Shown here: positions 25,267 to 35,348 of the stretch, piece after piece
How the letters are laid out: every line of letters begins with the position of its first letter
How positions within the stretch are numbered: the stretch's first letter is position 1
Origin: Cacconaster sp033811195
Lineage (GTDB): Bacteria; Bacteroidota; Bacteroidia; Bacteroidales; UBA932
Assembly (NCBI GenBank): GCA_033811195.1
Contig: JAPXOZ010000009.1
Coordinates: 23,015 to 87,014, forward strand
DNA length: 64,000 nt
Direction: 5' to 3'
Made by a program: the position numbers and the translations under genes
Notes under the pieces: model-generated
The model's input: only the letters and a program-made list of their open reading frames with translations
Told to the model about the DNA's origin: nothing
Databases searched by the model: none

Positions 25267-26784
25267 ATGAAATATATTAAAATTTCTCTTGCGGCTATTG
25301 CCGCCTTGTTTATCTCCCAGACCTTATCGGCTCAAGTACCTCTAAAAATCGTCATTGGAGGTCAAGACACTGCTTACAACCAGAAACACACTCTGGTATG
25401 CATCACTGATCCGGGCAATGTCGCCGCTATCAATGAAAACCAATTGAAAGTATACCGTACCGGTGCTTTTGGCACGGAAATCGACCTCAAGCGTGGAAAC
25501 AATAAGATTGAAATAACCTTATTCAAAGGAAAAAACAGACGCATTGAGACCCTCAATGTTTATTACGATCCCGATGCTAAAAGGCCCACACCTCCCAAGC
25601 CTCAAATGACACTGGAAGAGGCTAGGGTACTTTTGGAAAAATCACAATACAAAGAAGAGCTTTTCTACGGCGTCTCCCTTGACGGAGCATATTTACAATT
25701 TGGTGACGGTGATGACCGTCTTGGCGGCTCCAAGATGGGATATGTAGATCCTGGAATAGTATTCAAGGTGGTTGCCTCAGTCAATGATCTCTATAAAGTG
25801 CAACTTTCACATAACAAATTTGCATACATTCCTCAGGAATATCTCGAAAAAACTGACGAAAGGACATCCCATGTCAACACCGGTAGCTGGAGCGTATCCA
25901 ACCTCGGCAAGGCTGACAGGGTGAGCATCTCTTTGCCTAAGCGTCTCCCCTATGTCTCCTGGACGCAACTTGATCCCACCACCATCTGTATCGATATCTT
26001 CGGAGCTACCAACAACAGCAACTGGATAACCCAGTACAGAGGTCTGCAGATGATCTCCTATGTAGACTATAGACAAGTGGATAGCGATGTATTCAGGGTG
26101 ATTCTCCGCCTTAAACACAAATATTGCTGGGGTTACAAGATTGGATATGAAGGCAACAACCTGGTCATCGATGTACGTCATACTCCCACACTCTCACTTA
26201 ACGGTCTTAGAGTAGGTATTGACGCAGGTCACGGTGGTTCTGCCCTCGGCGCTGTAAGTATTACCGGCATCCGGGAAAAAGATGTCAACCTCGAGATTGT
26301 GTATATGCTAAAAAGAGCACTTGAAGCCAAAGGCGCTACAGTCGTACTTAGCAGAAGCGAGGATACAAATGTGTCGATGAACGATAGAAAACGTATCTTC
26401 AGGGAGAGCAACGTCCATATAGCGCTCTCTATCCATAACAATGCCGGTGGATCACCGGTCAACCCGATGGGATCAAGCACCTACTATAAGCACATTACTA
26501 ACCGTGACTACGCAGAAACAATGCTTGAGAGACTACTGGAACTGGGAGTTCCAAACTTCGGACTTGTAGGCAACTTCAACTTCTCACTGGCTTCACCCAC
26601 AGAATATCCTGTTGTGTTGCTTGAGCTCCTCTTTATGAGCAGCATATGGGATGAGGACAGACTTATTGATCCTGATTTCCGTAAGAAAATGGTCGACAAT
26701 ATTGTACTTGGACTTGAGGATTACCTCGAAAAAGTGGATGCCTCAATCGAAGAGCCCGTCACAAAAAAGAAGAAAAGAAGATAG
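25267..26784 (+). CDS. N-acetylmuramoyl-L-alanine amidase (Amidase_3)
   Basis: 505 residues from ATG 25267, chosen because it begins the signal peptide (MKYIKISLAAIAALFISQTL, cut after SAQ). The N-terminal part (about 20-300) is beta-rich, with an SH3-like stretch around GIVFKVVASVNDLYKVQLS. The C-terminal zinc amidase domain has GIDAGHGG, REKDVNLE, LSIHNNA and VLLELLFMSS, supplying the His-Glu-His ligands and the catalytic Glu. It cleaves the bond between MurNAc and the stem peptide in peptidoglycan. The KKKKRR tail is basic. uvrB follows seven bases later. Confidence 0.92.
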   Translation: MKYIKISLAAIAALFISQTLSAQVPLKIVIGGQDTAYNQKHTLVCITDPGNVAAINENQLKVYRTGAFGTEIDLKRGNNKIEITLFKGKNRRIETLNVYYDPDAKRPTPPKPQMTLEEARVLLEKSQYKEELFYGVSLDGAYLQFGDGDDRLGGSKMGYVDPGIVFKVVASVNDLYKVQLSHNKFAYIPQEYLEKTDERTSHVNTGSWSVSNLGKADRVSISLPKRLPYVSWTQLDPTTICIDIFGATNNSNWITQYRGLQMISYVDYRQVDSDVFRVILRLKHKYCWGYKIGYEGNNLVIDVRHTPTLSLNGLRVGIDAGHGGSALGAVSITGIREKDVNLEIVYMLKRALEAKGATVVLSRSEDTNVSMNDRKRIFRESNVHIALSIHNNAGGSPVNPMGSSTYYKHITNRDYAETMLERLLELGVPNFGLVGNFNFSLASPTEYPVVLLELLFMSSIWDEDRLIDPDFRKKMVDNIVLGLEDYLEKVDASIEEPVTKKKKRR

Positions 26785-26791
26785 AAAACTA

Positions 26792-28783
26792 ATGGAGTTC
26801 AGGCTCAGTTCGTCATACAAACCGACAGGTGACCAACCGGAAGCTATAGAGCAGATCTGCAATTTCATAAGGGAGGGTGCTAAGGCCACAACACTTATGG
26901 GTGTGACAGGATCGGGCAAGACCTTCACTATGGCCAATGTTATCGAACAACTCCAGCGCCCAACTCTTGTCTTAAGCCACAATAAGACACTCGCAGCACA
27001 GCTTTACGGCGAGTTCAAATCATTCTTTCCCGACAATGCTGTGGAGTATTTCGTATCATACTACGACTACTACCAGCCGGAGGCTTACCTGCCAACGACA
27101 GACACCTATATAGAGAAGGATCTGAGCATCAATGACGAAATTGAAAAACTCCGTCTGAGTACCTCCTCGTCCCTCCTTTCGGGGCGAAGGGACATCGTTG
27201 TGGTCTCCTCCGTCTCCTGCCTCTACGGTATCGGAAATCCCGAGGATTTTCACAACACCACCATTCATATCAAGAGAGGGGAATTGTTTAGCCGCCAGCA
27301 ATTCCTGTATAAGTTGGTGGAGGCCCTCTATTCTCGCAATGAAATTGAGTTCAACAGAGGCAATTTTAGGGTAAAAGGAGAGTGTGTGGAGATATTTCCG
27401 GCTTATGGCGACATCTCCTTCAGAGTGCTCTTTTTTGGAGATGAAATTGAGAGCATTGAAATGACCGATCCTGTCAGTGGTGCTACACTGGAGTATTTAA
27501 ATGAGATATCCATCTTTCCTGCAAATAATTTCGTCACTACAAAGGAACGCATCCGCAGTGCTATTCACAACATCCAGGACGATATGATGGCGCAATACAA
27601 CTATTTTAGGGAGATTGGCAAACATCTGGAAGCAAAGAGGCTCAAAAGTCGTGTAGAGTATGATCTGGAGATGATTAAGGAGATAGGATATTGTCCGGGG
27701 ATCGAGAACTATTCCAGATATTTCGACGGCCGCAAGGCCGGTGAAAGGCCTTTCTGCTTGATAGACTACTTTCCGGAAGATTTTCTTACATTTGTTGATG
27801 AGAGTCACGTCACACTGCCCCAGGTAAGGGCGATGTATGGTGGAGACCGTTCTCGAAAGGAGACTCTTGTGGAGTATGGTTTCCGTCTTCCGGCGGCTGC
27901 CGACAACCGTCCCTTGAAATTCGATGAGTTTGAGTCTCTCATAGGCCAGCGTCTTTTCGTAAGCGCGACACCCGGGGATTATGAGTTGGAGGCCACAGGA
28001 GGCGTCATTGTGGAGCAGATAGTGCGTCCTACAGGACTTTTGGATCCTCCGATCGAGATCCGGCCCATCGCCAATCAGGTAGATGACCTTCTGGAGGAGA
28101 TCGAAATACGTGCAGACCACGATGAGAGAGTACTTGTCACAACTCTAACCAAGAGGATGGCCGAGGAACTTGAGAAATATTTGACCAAAGCCTCTGTAAG
28201 AGCGCGTTACATCCACTCGGATGTAGACACACTTGAGAGAGTTGAGATTATTGAGGATTTCAAGGAAGGCAGGTTTGACGTCTTGGTGGGAGTCAATCTG
28301 CTGCGTGAGGGACTTGACATACCTTCAGTATCACTGGTTGCCATACTGGATGCCGACAAGGAGGGATTTCTCCGTTCCGGAAGAGCTCTTACACAAACTG
28401 CAGGCAGAGCAGCACGCAATCTTAACGGCAAGGTGATAATGTATGCAGACACTATCACCCGTTCCATGAAAGAAACAATGGATGAAACTGAAAGGCGTAG
28501 AGCTAAACAAGAGGCCTATAATAAAGCTAACGACATTACTCCCACACAAGTGGCTATCTCTGCAAGGAGTGTTCTGTCAAAGAGCACATATAAGGAGGAA
28601 GAAGAGGCAGAAGTGCGAATGCTCGCAGAGGATCCTGTCATCAGCAAGATGTCTCCGGCAGAACTGATGCGAGCCATAGAGGCTGCAAAAAAGAAGATGG
28701 AGGAATCCGCAGCTGGATTGGATTTCATCCTCGCGGCAAAATACAGGGATGAAATGAATTCACTCAAGAAATTATTGAAATAG
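26792..28783 (+). CDS. uvrB: Excinuclease ABC subunit B
   Basis: 663 residues from ATG 26792 (MEFRLSSSYKPTGDQPEAI); the upstream in-frame extension lies inside the amidase gene. UvrB is the damage-verifying helicase of nucleotide excision repair. Walker A is GVTGSGKTFT, the beta-hairpin is in YYDYYQPEAYLPTTD, and FVDESH, FVSATPGDYEL and the late helicase motif QTAGRAARN are present. The final UVR motif (residues about 630-660, AAKKKMEESAAGLDFILAA) binds UvrC/UvrA. Gaps of seven and nine bases to its neighbours suggest one transcript with the amidase and rel. Confidence 0.97.
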   Translation: MEFRLSSSYKPTGDQPEAIEQICNFIREGAKATTLMGVTGSGKTFTMANVIEQLQRPTLVLSHNKTLAAQLYGEFKSFFPDNAVEYFVSYYDYYQPEAYLPTTDTYIEKDLSINDEIEKLRLSTSSSLLSGRRDIVVVSSVSCLYGIGNPEDFHNTTIHIKRGELFSRQQFLYKLVEALYSRNEIEFNRGNFRVKGECVEIFPAYGDISFRVLFFGDEIESIEMTDPVSGATLEYLNEISIFPANNFVTTKERIRSAIHNIQDDMMAQYNYFREIGKHLEAKRLKSRVEYDLEMIKEIGYCPGIENYSRYFDGRKAGERPFCLIDYFPEDFLTFVDESHVTLPQVRAMYGGDRSRKETLVEYGFRLPAAADNRPLKFDEFESLIGQRLFVSATPGDYELEATGGVIVEQIVRPTGLLDPPIEIRPIANQVDDLLEEIEIRADHDERVLVTTLTKRMAEELEKYLTKASVRARYIHSDVDTLERVEIIEDFKEGRFDVLVGVNLLREGLDIPSVSLVAILDADKEGFLRSGRALTQTAGRAARNLNGKVIMYADTITRSMKETMDETERRRAKQEAYNKANDITPTQVAISARSVLSKSTYKEEEEAEVRMLAEDPVISKMSPAELMRAIEAAKKKMEESAAGLDFILAAKYRDEMNSLKKLLK

Positions 28784-28792
28784 CAAATAACC

Positions 28793-30946
28793 ATGATCCC
28801 CGAAACAATTGAAAACATAATCAGTAACTACAGAGAAGAGGATGCTACAATGGTTATACGTGCCTATAGCATAGCTAAATCTGAGTTGAAGGAGAAAGAG
28901 CGTGGCAACAACAAACCCTTTATCGAACACCCTCTGGGAGTAGTTTCAATCATTTCGGAAATGGGCCTTATGGCAGATTCCGTAACAGCCGTATTATTGC
29001 ACGAAGCCAACCGTTTCAATGCCGAAGCCCCATCCGAACTCAACAAAACGGCACTTTTCAATAGTTTCAAGTCTAAATTCCCAAAGGAAATAATAGAGAT
29101 TGTTTCAGGCCTGAACAACATAGCTTCAATAAAGCTCCAGGAGACAAATCTTGATGCCGAACGCTACCGAAAACTCATCGTATCTTACTCAAGCGACCCG
29201 AGGGTAATCCTTATCAAACTTGCAGACCGTGTGGAAGTGATGCGTAACCTGGATATATTACCCACTTCGAAGCACAAGTCCAAGATAATGGAGACTATGC
29301 TGCTCTATATACCGCTCGCTCACCAGTTAGGGCTATACCTAATAAAAAGCGAACTGGAGGACCTTTTTCTCAAATATGCAGAACCGGAACAGTATCGTGC
29401 CATCACCAACAATCTCAAAGCTACTGAAAGGGACCGCAACCTCTTGGTAAACCGCTTTGTCAATCCTCTGAAAGATACACTTAGCCGCAATGGCATAGAA
29501 TATACTCTCAAAGCACGTACAAAGAGCGCATATTCCATCTGGAAAAAGATGCAAACCCAGAAGGTACCATTCGAGAAAATACATGATGTTTTTGCCATAA
29601 GATTTATAATAGAGTCGCCGCCCGATAGGGAAAAAGAGCAGGAGCTCTGCTGGAGGGTTTATTCTCTAGTAACCGAAAAATACCAGACAGACACTTCTCG
29701 TCTACGCGACTGGATTACCGTACCAAAGGAAAATGGCTACGAATCCCTACATACCACAGTGCAATACAGGGAGGGTGTCACAATTGAAGTGCAGATACGC
29801 ACCGTCAGAATGGATTATGAGGCGGAACATGGTCATGCATCACACTGGTCATACAAAGGCATAAAGAGCGAAAGCGGGATTAGCACTTGGCTCGACAGAG
29901 TGCGGACTATAATGCAGGATGGTAATAATATACAACAATACACACAGGTTTCACCTATTCTACTTAACGAGATATTCGTCTTCACTCCCACAGGAGACCT
30001 TAGACAACTTTCAGAAGGAGCAACCGTGTTGGATTTTGCATTTGATATCCATACCAATCTCGGCACAAAATGCACCGGAGGCCGTGTCAACGGCAAAATG
30101 GTCTCCATAAAGGAGAAACTCAAAACCGGCGATGTGGTGGAGATCTTGAGCAGCAAAAATCAAAAACCCACCGCAGACTGGCTCAACATAGTCGTTACCT
30201 CCAAAGCCCGGAGCAAAATCAAACAGAGACTCAAGGAGGAGGAAAACAAGAGAGCATCTTTGGGAAAGGAAATTTTTGACAGAAGGCTTAAGAACTGGAA
30301 AATCGAAATAAATGACGAAATTCTCCACGCCCTCATCAAGAAATATAAATATAAAACTATAAAAGAGTTTTTCAGCGCTATTGGAGATGAAACCATCAAT
30401 ATGATGGAAATCAAGGAATACCTTTCGGATGACAAGAAGCAAGAGAAATTACCCGACACTCTTGAAAGAGTGACTAAAGGTAGCACTAAGGAGGAGTCTA
30501 CCGACTATCTGGTTATTGACGGCAAACTCGGAAATGTGGATTACAGGATGGCTAAATGTTGTAATCCCATTTTTGGAGACGAAGTATTCGGATTCGTGAC
30601 CATCAGGGAAGGCATCAAGATCCACCGTATTTCCTGCCCCAATGCCGCACGATTGATTGAGGCCTACCCCTACAGGATACAGAAAGTAAAATGGAGGGAA
30701 AATATCAACAAAGGAAGTTTTCAGGTAACTTTGCGCATAATGGCTTACGGCGATTTCGCCACCACAAACAATATAATTGCGACCGTCAACTTATTCAAAG
30801 CCTCGATACGCTCTTTCAATGTGAATGAAAAGAGAGGAGAGTTCGAAATAATGATGCAACTCTATGTTCCCAGTAATCTCGAACTCGACAAGATAATAGC
30901 ATCGCTCAAGAAACTTGGGTATGTAAGACAAGTAACACGGCTATAG
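28793..30946 (+). CDS. rel: Long RelA/SpoT homologue with degenerate hydrolase site
   Basis: 717 residues: HD region (about 20-200), synthetase (about 235-350), TGS (about 395-455), zinc-finger-like CC pair at Cys589-Cys590, and ACT domain at the end. The synthetase is intact: KARTKSAYSIWKKM, Asp265 in IHDVFAIRF, ENGYESLHTTV and Glu332 in EVQIRT. The hydrolase pocket is not. The canonical HDxxEDT reads HEANRFN (His70-Glu71), although EHPLGVV and LADRVEVMRNL remain. The prediction is therefore an enzyme that makes (p)ppGpp from GTP/GDP and ATP but hydrolyses it poorly or not at all, a RelA-like role. A second, hydrolytic homologue would be needed elsewhere in the genome. Confidence 0.92.
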   Translation: MIPETIENIISNYREEDATMVIRAYSIAKSELKEKERGNNKPFIEHPLGVVSIISEMGLMADSVTAVLLHEANRFNAEAPSELNKTALFNSFKSKFPKEIIEIVSGLNNIASIKLQETNLDAERYRKLIVSYSSDPRVILIKLADRVEVMRNLDILPTSKHKSKIMETMLLYIPLAHQLGLYLIKSELEDLFLKYAEPEQYRAITNNLKATERDRNLLVNRFVNPLKDTLSRNGIEYTLKARTKSAYSIWKKMQTQKVPFEKIHDVFAIRFIIESPPDREKEQELCWRVYSLVTEKYQTDTSRLRDWITVPKENGYESLHTTVQYREGVTIEVQIRTVRMDYEAEHGHASHWSYKGIKSESGISTWLDRVRTIMQDGNNIQQYTQVSPILLNEIFVFTPTGDLRQLSEGATVLDFAFDIHTNLGTKCTGGRVNGKMVSIKEKLKTGDVVEILSSKNQKPTADWLNIVVTSKARSKIKQRLKEEENKRASLGKEIFDRRLKNWKIEINDEILHALIKKYKYKTIKEFFSAIGDETINMMEIKEYLSDDKKQEKLPDTLERVTKGSTKEESTDYLVIDGKLGNVDYRMAKCCNPIFGDEVFGFVTIREGIKIHRISCPNAARLIEAYPYRIQKVKWRENINKGSFQVTLRIMAYGDFATTNNIIATVNLFKASIRSFNVNEKRGEFEIMMQLYVPSNLELDKIIASLKKLGYVRQVTRL

Positions 30947-30955
30947 TACTGCATT

Positions 30956-33754
30956 ATGGCTGAGAAACAGATACATATCAAAGGAGCCAGGGTCAACAAT
31001 CTCAAAAACATAGACCTTAAAATACCTCGGGACAAACTTGTGGTTATCACAGGTGTATCGGGTTCCGGCAAATCTTCTCTGGCATTCGACACACTTTTTG
31101 CTGAAGGACAGCGCCGTTTTGCCGAGAGTCTCTCCTCATTTGCAAGGCAATTTCTCGGCAGAATGAACAAACCCGCAGTAGACTACATCACCGGCATACC
31201 GCCAGCTATTGCTATCGGTCAACGTATACACAGCCGTAATTCAAGATCTACTGTCGCCTCAACTAGCGAGATATACGACTATCTAAGACTGCTTTATGCC
31301 AAAATTGGCAGGACATATTCCCCTATCTCCGGAAGAGAAGTATTCTGTGATACTCCCAAAAGCGTTTCCGATTATATTTTTGCTCTCGGAGAGGACAATA
31401 CGGTACTAATCCTAGCAGACATAGGATGGGAGGAGGATGGCAAGGTAGAGAAACTTTTAGATCTCAAGCAGGAAGGATTTGTTAGAGTAGCCTCATCAGA
31501 AGGTGCTATTTTCAGGATAGAAGAGATCCTACAAAATATGGTGGACTTTGAGGGAATGGAGCTCCATCTGCTTGTGGACCGTATTATCATTAGTGACAAT
31601 GAGGAGACCCGCAATCGTCTCCTTGACTCTTTACAAACTGCATTTGTACAGGGGAACGGACGTATTTCCCTCTTTGGTAATGGAGTGTTGAAGGAGTTTT
31701 CAAATATTTTCGAGAGCGATGGGATTGTTTTCGAACGCCCTAACGAGTATATGTTTAGTTATAACAATCCACTCGGCGCCTGTCCTGAGTGTGGTGGTTT
31801 CGGCAAAGTTATGGGCATCGACGAGTCTTTGGTAATCCCCGACCCATCATTAAGCCTATATGAAGGTGCGGTAGCTTGCTGGAGAGGAGAAACTATGAGC
31901 CGTTTTCTGAATGATTTCATAATGGAATCTGCACAAACCGGATTTCCAATCCACAAATCATACAACAAACTTTCCCCACAGGAAAAAATGATACTTTGGG
32001 AGGGAGAAAAGGGCAGTACAGCCATCACCCCTTTCTTCAAATGGATTGAAAGCAAAAGATATAAGATACAATTCAACTATATGCTTTCCCGATACTCCGG
32101 AAAGACAACTTGCCGGCTCTGTAAAGGTACCAGACTCAAGGAACAGGCTCGATGGGTAAAAATAGGTGGCAAAGATATCACTGAACTAATGCAAATGCAG
32201 GTAGGAGACCTGGCAAAACACTTTGAGTCACTGCTGCCTGGATCACAATCCGGAATTGAACTGAATGAATATGACTACGCTATCGCATCAAGAGCACTTA
32301 AGGAAATAGGACAACGGTTGGACTATCTCAAATCTGTGGGACTCTCCTACCTCACTCTGGACAGACCCTCTTCCACACTGAGCGGAGGAGAGAGCCAGCG
32401 CATTGCCCTTGTAAGTTCTCTGGGCAACAATCTCGTGGGATCTATGTATATCCTGGACGAACCGAGCATAGGTCTCCATCCCAGGGATACCCAACGCCTT
32501 ATATCAGTACTGAAAAAACTCCGTGACCTCGGCAATACCGTAATTGTGGTAGAACACGACGAAGACATAATACGTGCTGCTGACCAGCTCATCGATATCG
32601 GACCACTGGCCGGAAAGCAGGGTGGAGAGGTTGTATACCAGGGACCCGTCACCGGTGATGACACCTCGTCACTCACACTTAAATACCTCTCGGAAAGAAA
32701 TCTTAAGAGTATTCCTCCTGCAAGAAGAAGGTGGAGCTACTACATTGAGGTTGTGGGCGCAATGCAAAACAATCTCAAGAACATAAATGTGCGCTTTCCA
32801 CTCAAATGTCTTACTGCAGTTACAGGTGTCAGCGGTAGCGGCAAGTCTTCTCTCGTGGGAGAGATACTCCATCCTGCACTTAACCGCCATATTCACCAGT
32901 TAGGGAGCAAACCCGGACTTTTCAAAGAACTGAGGGGGGATTTGGGCCGGTTAACTTCCGTAGAGTATATAGACCAGAACCCCATAGGCAAGAGCACTAG
33001 ATCCAACCCTGTAACATACCTGAAGATTTATGATGACATCCGCAAGCTTTTCTCCGAGCAGCCCTATGCGAAAATGAACAACTATGGACACTCTCATTTT
33101 TCCTTCAATATAGATGGAGGACGTTGTCCTGAATGTCAGGGAGAAGGAGTAATAAAGATAGAGATGCAGTTCATGGCAGATGTGACCATCACCTGCGAGG
33201 CATGCGGTGGTAAACGGTTCCAGCCTGATATCCTAGAAGTTAAATTTAAGGATAAAAACATCAGCGATGTGCTCAATATGAGTGTAGATGAAGCTATTCA
33301 GTTTTTCTCAGCCCAAAATGACCAGACAGCTAAGAGGATTGCCGACAAACTCCAGCCCCTTAAAGATGTTGGACTTTCCTATGTCAGTTTAGGACAAAGC
33401 AGCAGTACCCTCAGTGGAGGCGAAAGCCAAAGAATCAAACTGGCTTCATTCCTCGGAAAGGAGTCCTCTTCGGGAAGCATTTTGTTTATATTTGACGAAC
33501 CAACCACCGGACTTCATTTCCAGGATATCGAGAAACTACTCCAATCATTTGATGCTCTTATAGAAAAAGGACACTCTGTGATTGTGGTAGAGCACAATTT
33601 GGATATCATAAGAGCTGCTGACTGGGTTATCGATCTCGGTCCTGATGCCGGAGACAAAGGTGGTGAACTGGTTTTTGAAGGGACGCCGGAAATGTTAGCT
33701 CTCCATACCGAACTCCCCACAGGTGCCGCTTTAGCGGCAAACTTCCGGAATTAG
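30956..33754 (+). CDS. uvrA: Excinuclease ABC subunit A
   Basis: 932 residues, close to the usual 940. There are two ABC ATPase halves: Walker A GVSGSGKSSLAFDTLF near residue 35 and a second GVSGSGKSSLVGEIL near 625. The signatures are STLSGGESQRIAL and STLSGGESQRIKLASFLG, and the Walker B motifs are LDEPSIGLHPRD and FDEPTTGLHFQD. Zinc modules lie around CPECGGFG/CRLCKGT in the first half and CPECQGEG/CEACGGKRF in the second. It forms the damage-sensing UvrA2-UvrB complex with the uvrB product two genes upstream. The gene starts nine bases after rel. Confidence 0.96.
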   Translation: MAEKQIHIKGARVNNLKNIDLKIPRDKLVVITGVSGSGKSSLAFDTLFAEGQRRFAESLSSFARQFLGRMNKPAVDYITGIPPAIAIGQRIHSRNSRSTVASTSEIYDYLRLLYAKIGRTYSPISGREVFCDTPKSVSDYIFALGEDNTVLILADIGWEEDGKVEKLLDLKQEGFVRVASSEGAIFRIEEILQNMVDFEGMELHLLVDRIIISDNEETRNRLLDSLQTAFVQGNGRISLFGNGVLKEFSNIFESDGIVFERPNEYMFSYNNPLGACPECGGFGKVMGIDESLVIPDPSLSLYEGAVACWRGETMSRFLNDFIMESAQTGFPIHKSYNKLSPQEKMILWEGEKGSTAITPFFKWIESKRYKIQFNYMLSRYSGKTTCRLCKGTRLKEQARWVKIGGKDITELMQMQVGDLAKHFESLLPGSQSGIELNEYDYAIASRALKEIGQRLDYLKSVGLSYLTLDRPSSTLSGGESQRIALVSSLGNNLVGSMYILDEPSIGLHPRDTQRLISVLKKLRDLGNTVIVVEHDEDIIRAADQLIDIGPLAGKQGGEVVYQGPVTGDDTSSLTLKYLSERNLKSIPPARRRWSYYIEVVGAMQNNLKNINVRFPLKCLTAVTGVSGSGKSSLVGEILHPALNRHIHQLGSKPGLFKELRGDLGRLTSVEYIDQNPIGKSTRSNPVTYLKIYDDIRKLFSEQPYAKMNNYGHSHFSFNIDGGRCPECQGEGVIKIEMQFMADVTITCEACGGKRFQPDILEVKFKDKNISDVLNMSVDEAIQFFSAQNDQTAKRIADKLQPLKDVGLSYVSLGQSSSTLSGGESQRIKLASFLGKESSSGSILFIFDEPTTGLHFQDIEKLLQSFDALIEKGHSVIVVEHNLDIIRAADWVIDLGPDAGDKGGELVFEGTPEMLALHTELPTGAALAANFRN

Positions 33755-33786
33755 TTTCCACAATAGAGACTCTTTGATTATATTTG
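33755..33786 (+). promoter_or_regulatory. Near-consensus promoter for the beta-propeller/nitroreductase/kinase operon
   Basis: TTTC (33755-33758, one mismatch to TTTG), 20 bases, TATATTTG (33779-33786, perfect), 13 bases before ATG 33800. It starts directly after the uvrA stop, so the downstream genes can be expressed independently of repair genes. Confidence 0.65.
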
Positions 33787-33799
33787 TACTTTCAAGAAG

Positions 33800-35332
33800 A
33801 TGAAGACCATATCCCTATTGCTGATGCTCACTTTGCTCTCCTTCTGCGGAAGTCAGAGAGACAGGGTCGCCGCTGCATCTTCTGCACATGATGGACGTTA
33901 CACTGCTATTTCACCCCTTCCTGACACCTCTTTCTCCTCTGTTGAAGCACTCATTTACGAAATCACCATTTTCGATACAATTAATAGCGGAGTCATCGCA
34001 GACTTGAGGAACCTTTATGATTCCGTACCTGGCATTTTAACCTTTAGAGGTGGTCCATACAGGAACTACCCAAAATACGGAAAAATTGCAGGCAGACCTG
34101 ACTCAATTGCTGTCGACTGGGTGTTTAAAACTGCATTTGATACCACTAAAACGCCTTACGGTATCTGGGGAGGCGGAACCGGATGGACTGGGCAGCCCCT
34201 ACTGGCTGAATGGTCTACTGACATTACCGGCAACACTATCCCAAATAGAGAAATTATTATTGGATCCCTCGCTGGAAAAGTTTATTTTCTGGATTACTCC
34301 ACCGGCCAGCCCTCAAGAAATACAATTAACGTTGCCAATGTCATTAAGGGTACACCCTCACTTGATCCTACTCTCAACGGTAACCTTTATGTGGGACAAG
34401 GTGTCGAAATTACCCCTCCTTTCGGGGCTATGGTGATAGACTTGGATAAACATGCCATAACCCATTTCATGCCGAAAGACCCCCTTGCCTGGCGCGGCTG
34501 GAGTGCATATGACTCTTCACCGATAAGGGTAGGGCAATTTCTTTTCAGACTGGGTGAAAATGGCACTGTCTATAAATACCTTGTGGAACAGGGATCTCTG
34601 AATCTCCACTCCACCATGAAATATAGAGTTAAAGGCAAAAAAGCCCCCGGTATCGAATCCTCACCGGCAATCTATCGCAATTACGGCTATTTTACGGACA
34701 ACAGCGGCAATGTGATATGCTTCAATCTGGACAATCTAAAGCCGATTTGGAGATATGACAACCATGATGATAGTGACGCTACTCCGGTACTTTGCGAAGA
34801 AATGGGTATCCCCTACCTCTATACATCCTGTGAGGTTGACAAACAGGATTCCATAGGCTTTTCCTATTTTATAAAACTCAACGCTCTGACGGGAGAAAAG
34901 GTTTGGGAAAACAAAATCGCCTGTAGGAAAGCATACTCTGATGGGAAATTGTCTGACGGAGGTATGTTTTCCACCCCGCTGCCCGGTATCGGAGATTGCG
35001 ATGAATACATTTTCGCATCTATAGTCACACATATACCGGCTTACAAGGGAATTTTTATGGCCATTGACAAAAGCACAGGAAAAACTCTTTACCGCTTTGA
35101 CCTCAAGCGATACGCCTGGTCTTCACCCGTACCGATGCTGGATCCTGAAGGGAAGATGTATATCTTTGCTGCTGACTGTTGGGGATATGTCTATCTCATA
35201 GAAGGAGCTAGCGGAAAGATTCTACTTTCTGAAAAGGTGGGCATTAATTTCGAGGGATCGCCAATAATAGTAGACAATACTGTGATTATCGGCTCCCGTG
35301 GAGATAAGATATATAAGATTTCGATTCATTGA
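33800..35332 (+). CDS. Exported PQQ-type beta-propeller protein
   Basis: 510 residues with an N-terminal signal (MKTISLLLMLTLLSFCG). A cysteine follows it, but Phe at -1 makes a lipobox unlikely. The body is built of propeller blades with PQQ-repeat-like endings such as GKVYFLDYSTGQPS, GNVICFNLDNLKPIWRY, FIKLNALTGEKVWENK, IDKSTGKTLYRFDL and GYVYLIEGASGKIL. The closest relatives are PQQ-binding-like propellers used as scaffolds (for example BamB-like folds). No quinoprotein dehydrogenase active site is evident, so a binding role in the periplasm is more likely than catalysis. Confidence 0.78.
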   Translation: MKTISLLLMLTLLSFCGSQRDRVAAASSAHDGRYTAISPLPDTSFSSVEALIYEITIFDTINSGVIADLRNLYDSVPGILTFRGGPYRNYPKYGKIAGRPDSIAVDWVFKTAFDTTKTPYGIWGGGTGWTGQPLLAEWSTDITGNTIPNREIIIGSLAGKVYFLDYSTGQPSRNTINVANVIKGTPSLDPTLNGNLYVGQGVEITPPFGAMVIDLDKHAITHFMPKDPLAWRGWSAYDSSPIRVGQFLFRLGENGTVYKYLVEQGSLNLHSTMKYRVKGKKAPGIESSPAIYRNYGYFTDNSGNVICFNLDNLKPIWRYDNHDDSDATPVLCEEMGIPYLYTSCEVDKQDSIGFSYFIKLNALTGEKVWENKIACRKAYSDGKLSDGGMFSTPLPGIGDCDEYIFASIVTHIPAYKGIFMAIDKSTGKTLYRFDLKRYAWSSPVPMLDPEGKMYIFAADCWGYVYLIEGASGKILLSEKVGINFEGSPIIVDNTVIIGSRGDKIYKISIH

Positions 35333-35348
35333 CAAAAAAGGATAGATT

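Noticed and set aside
33800..33850. Lipobox in the beta-propeller protein
   Set aside because: The cysteine is preceded by Phe, which signal peptidase II does not normally accept; an ordinary signal peptide is more likely.
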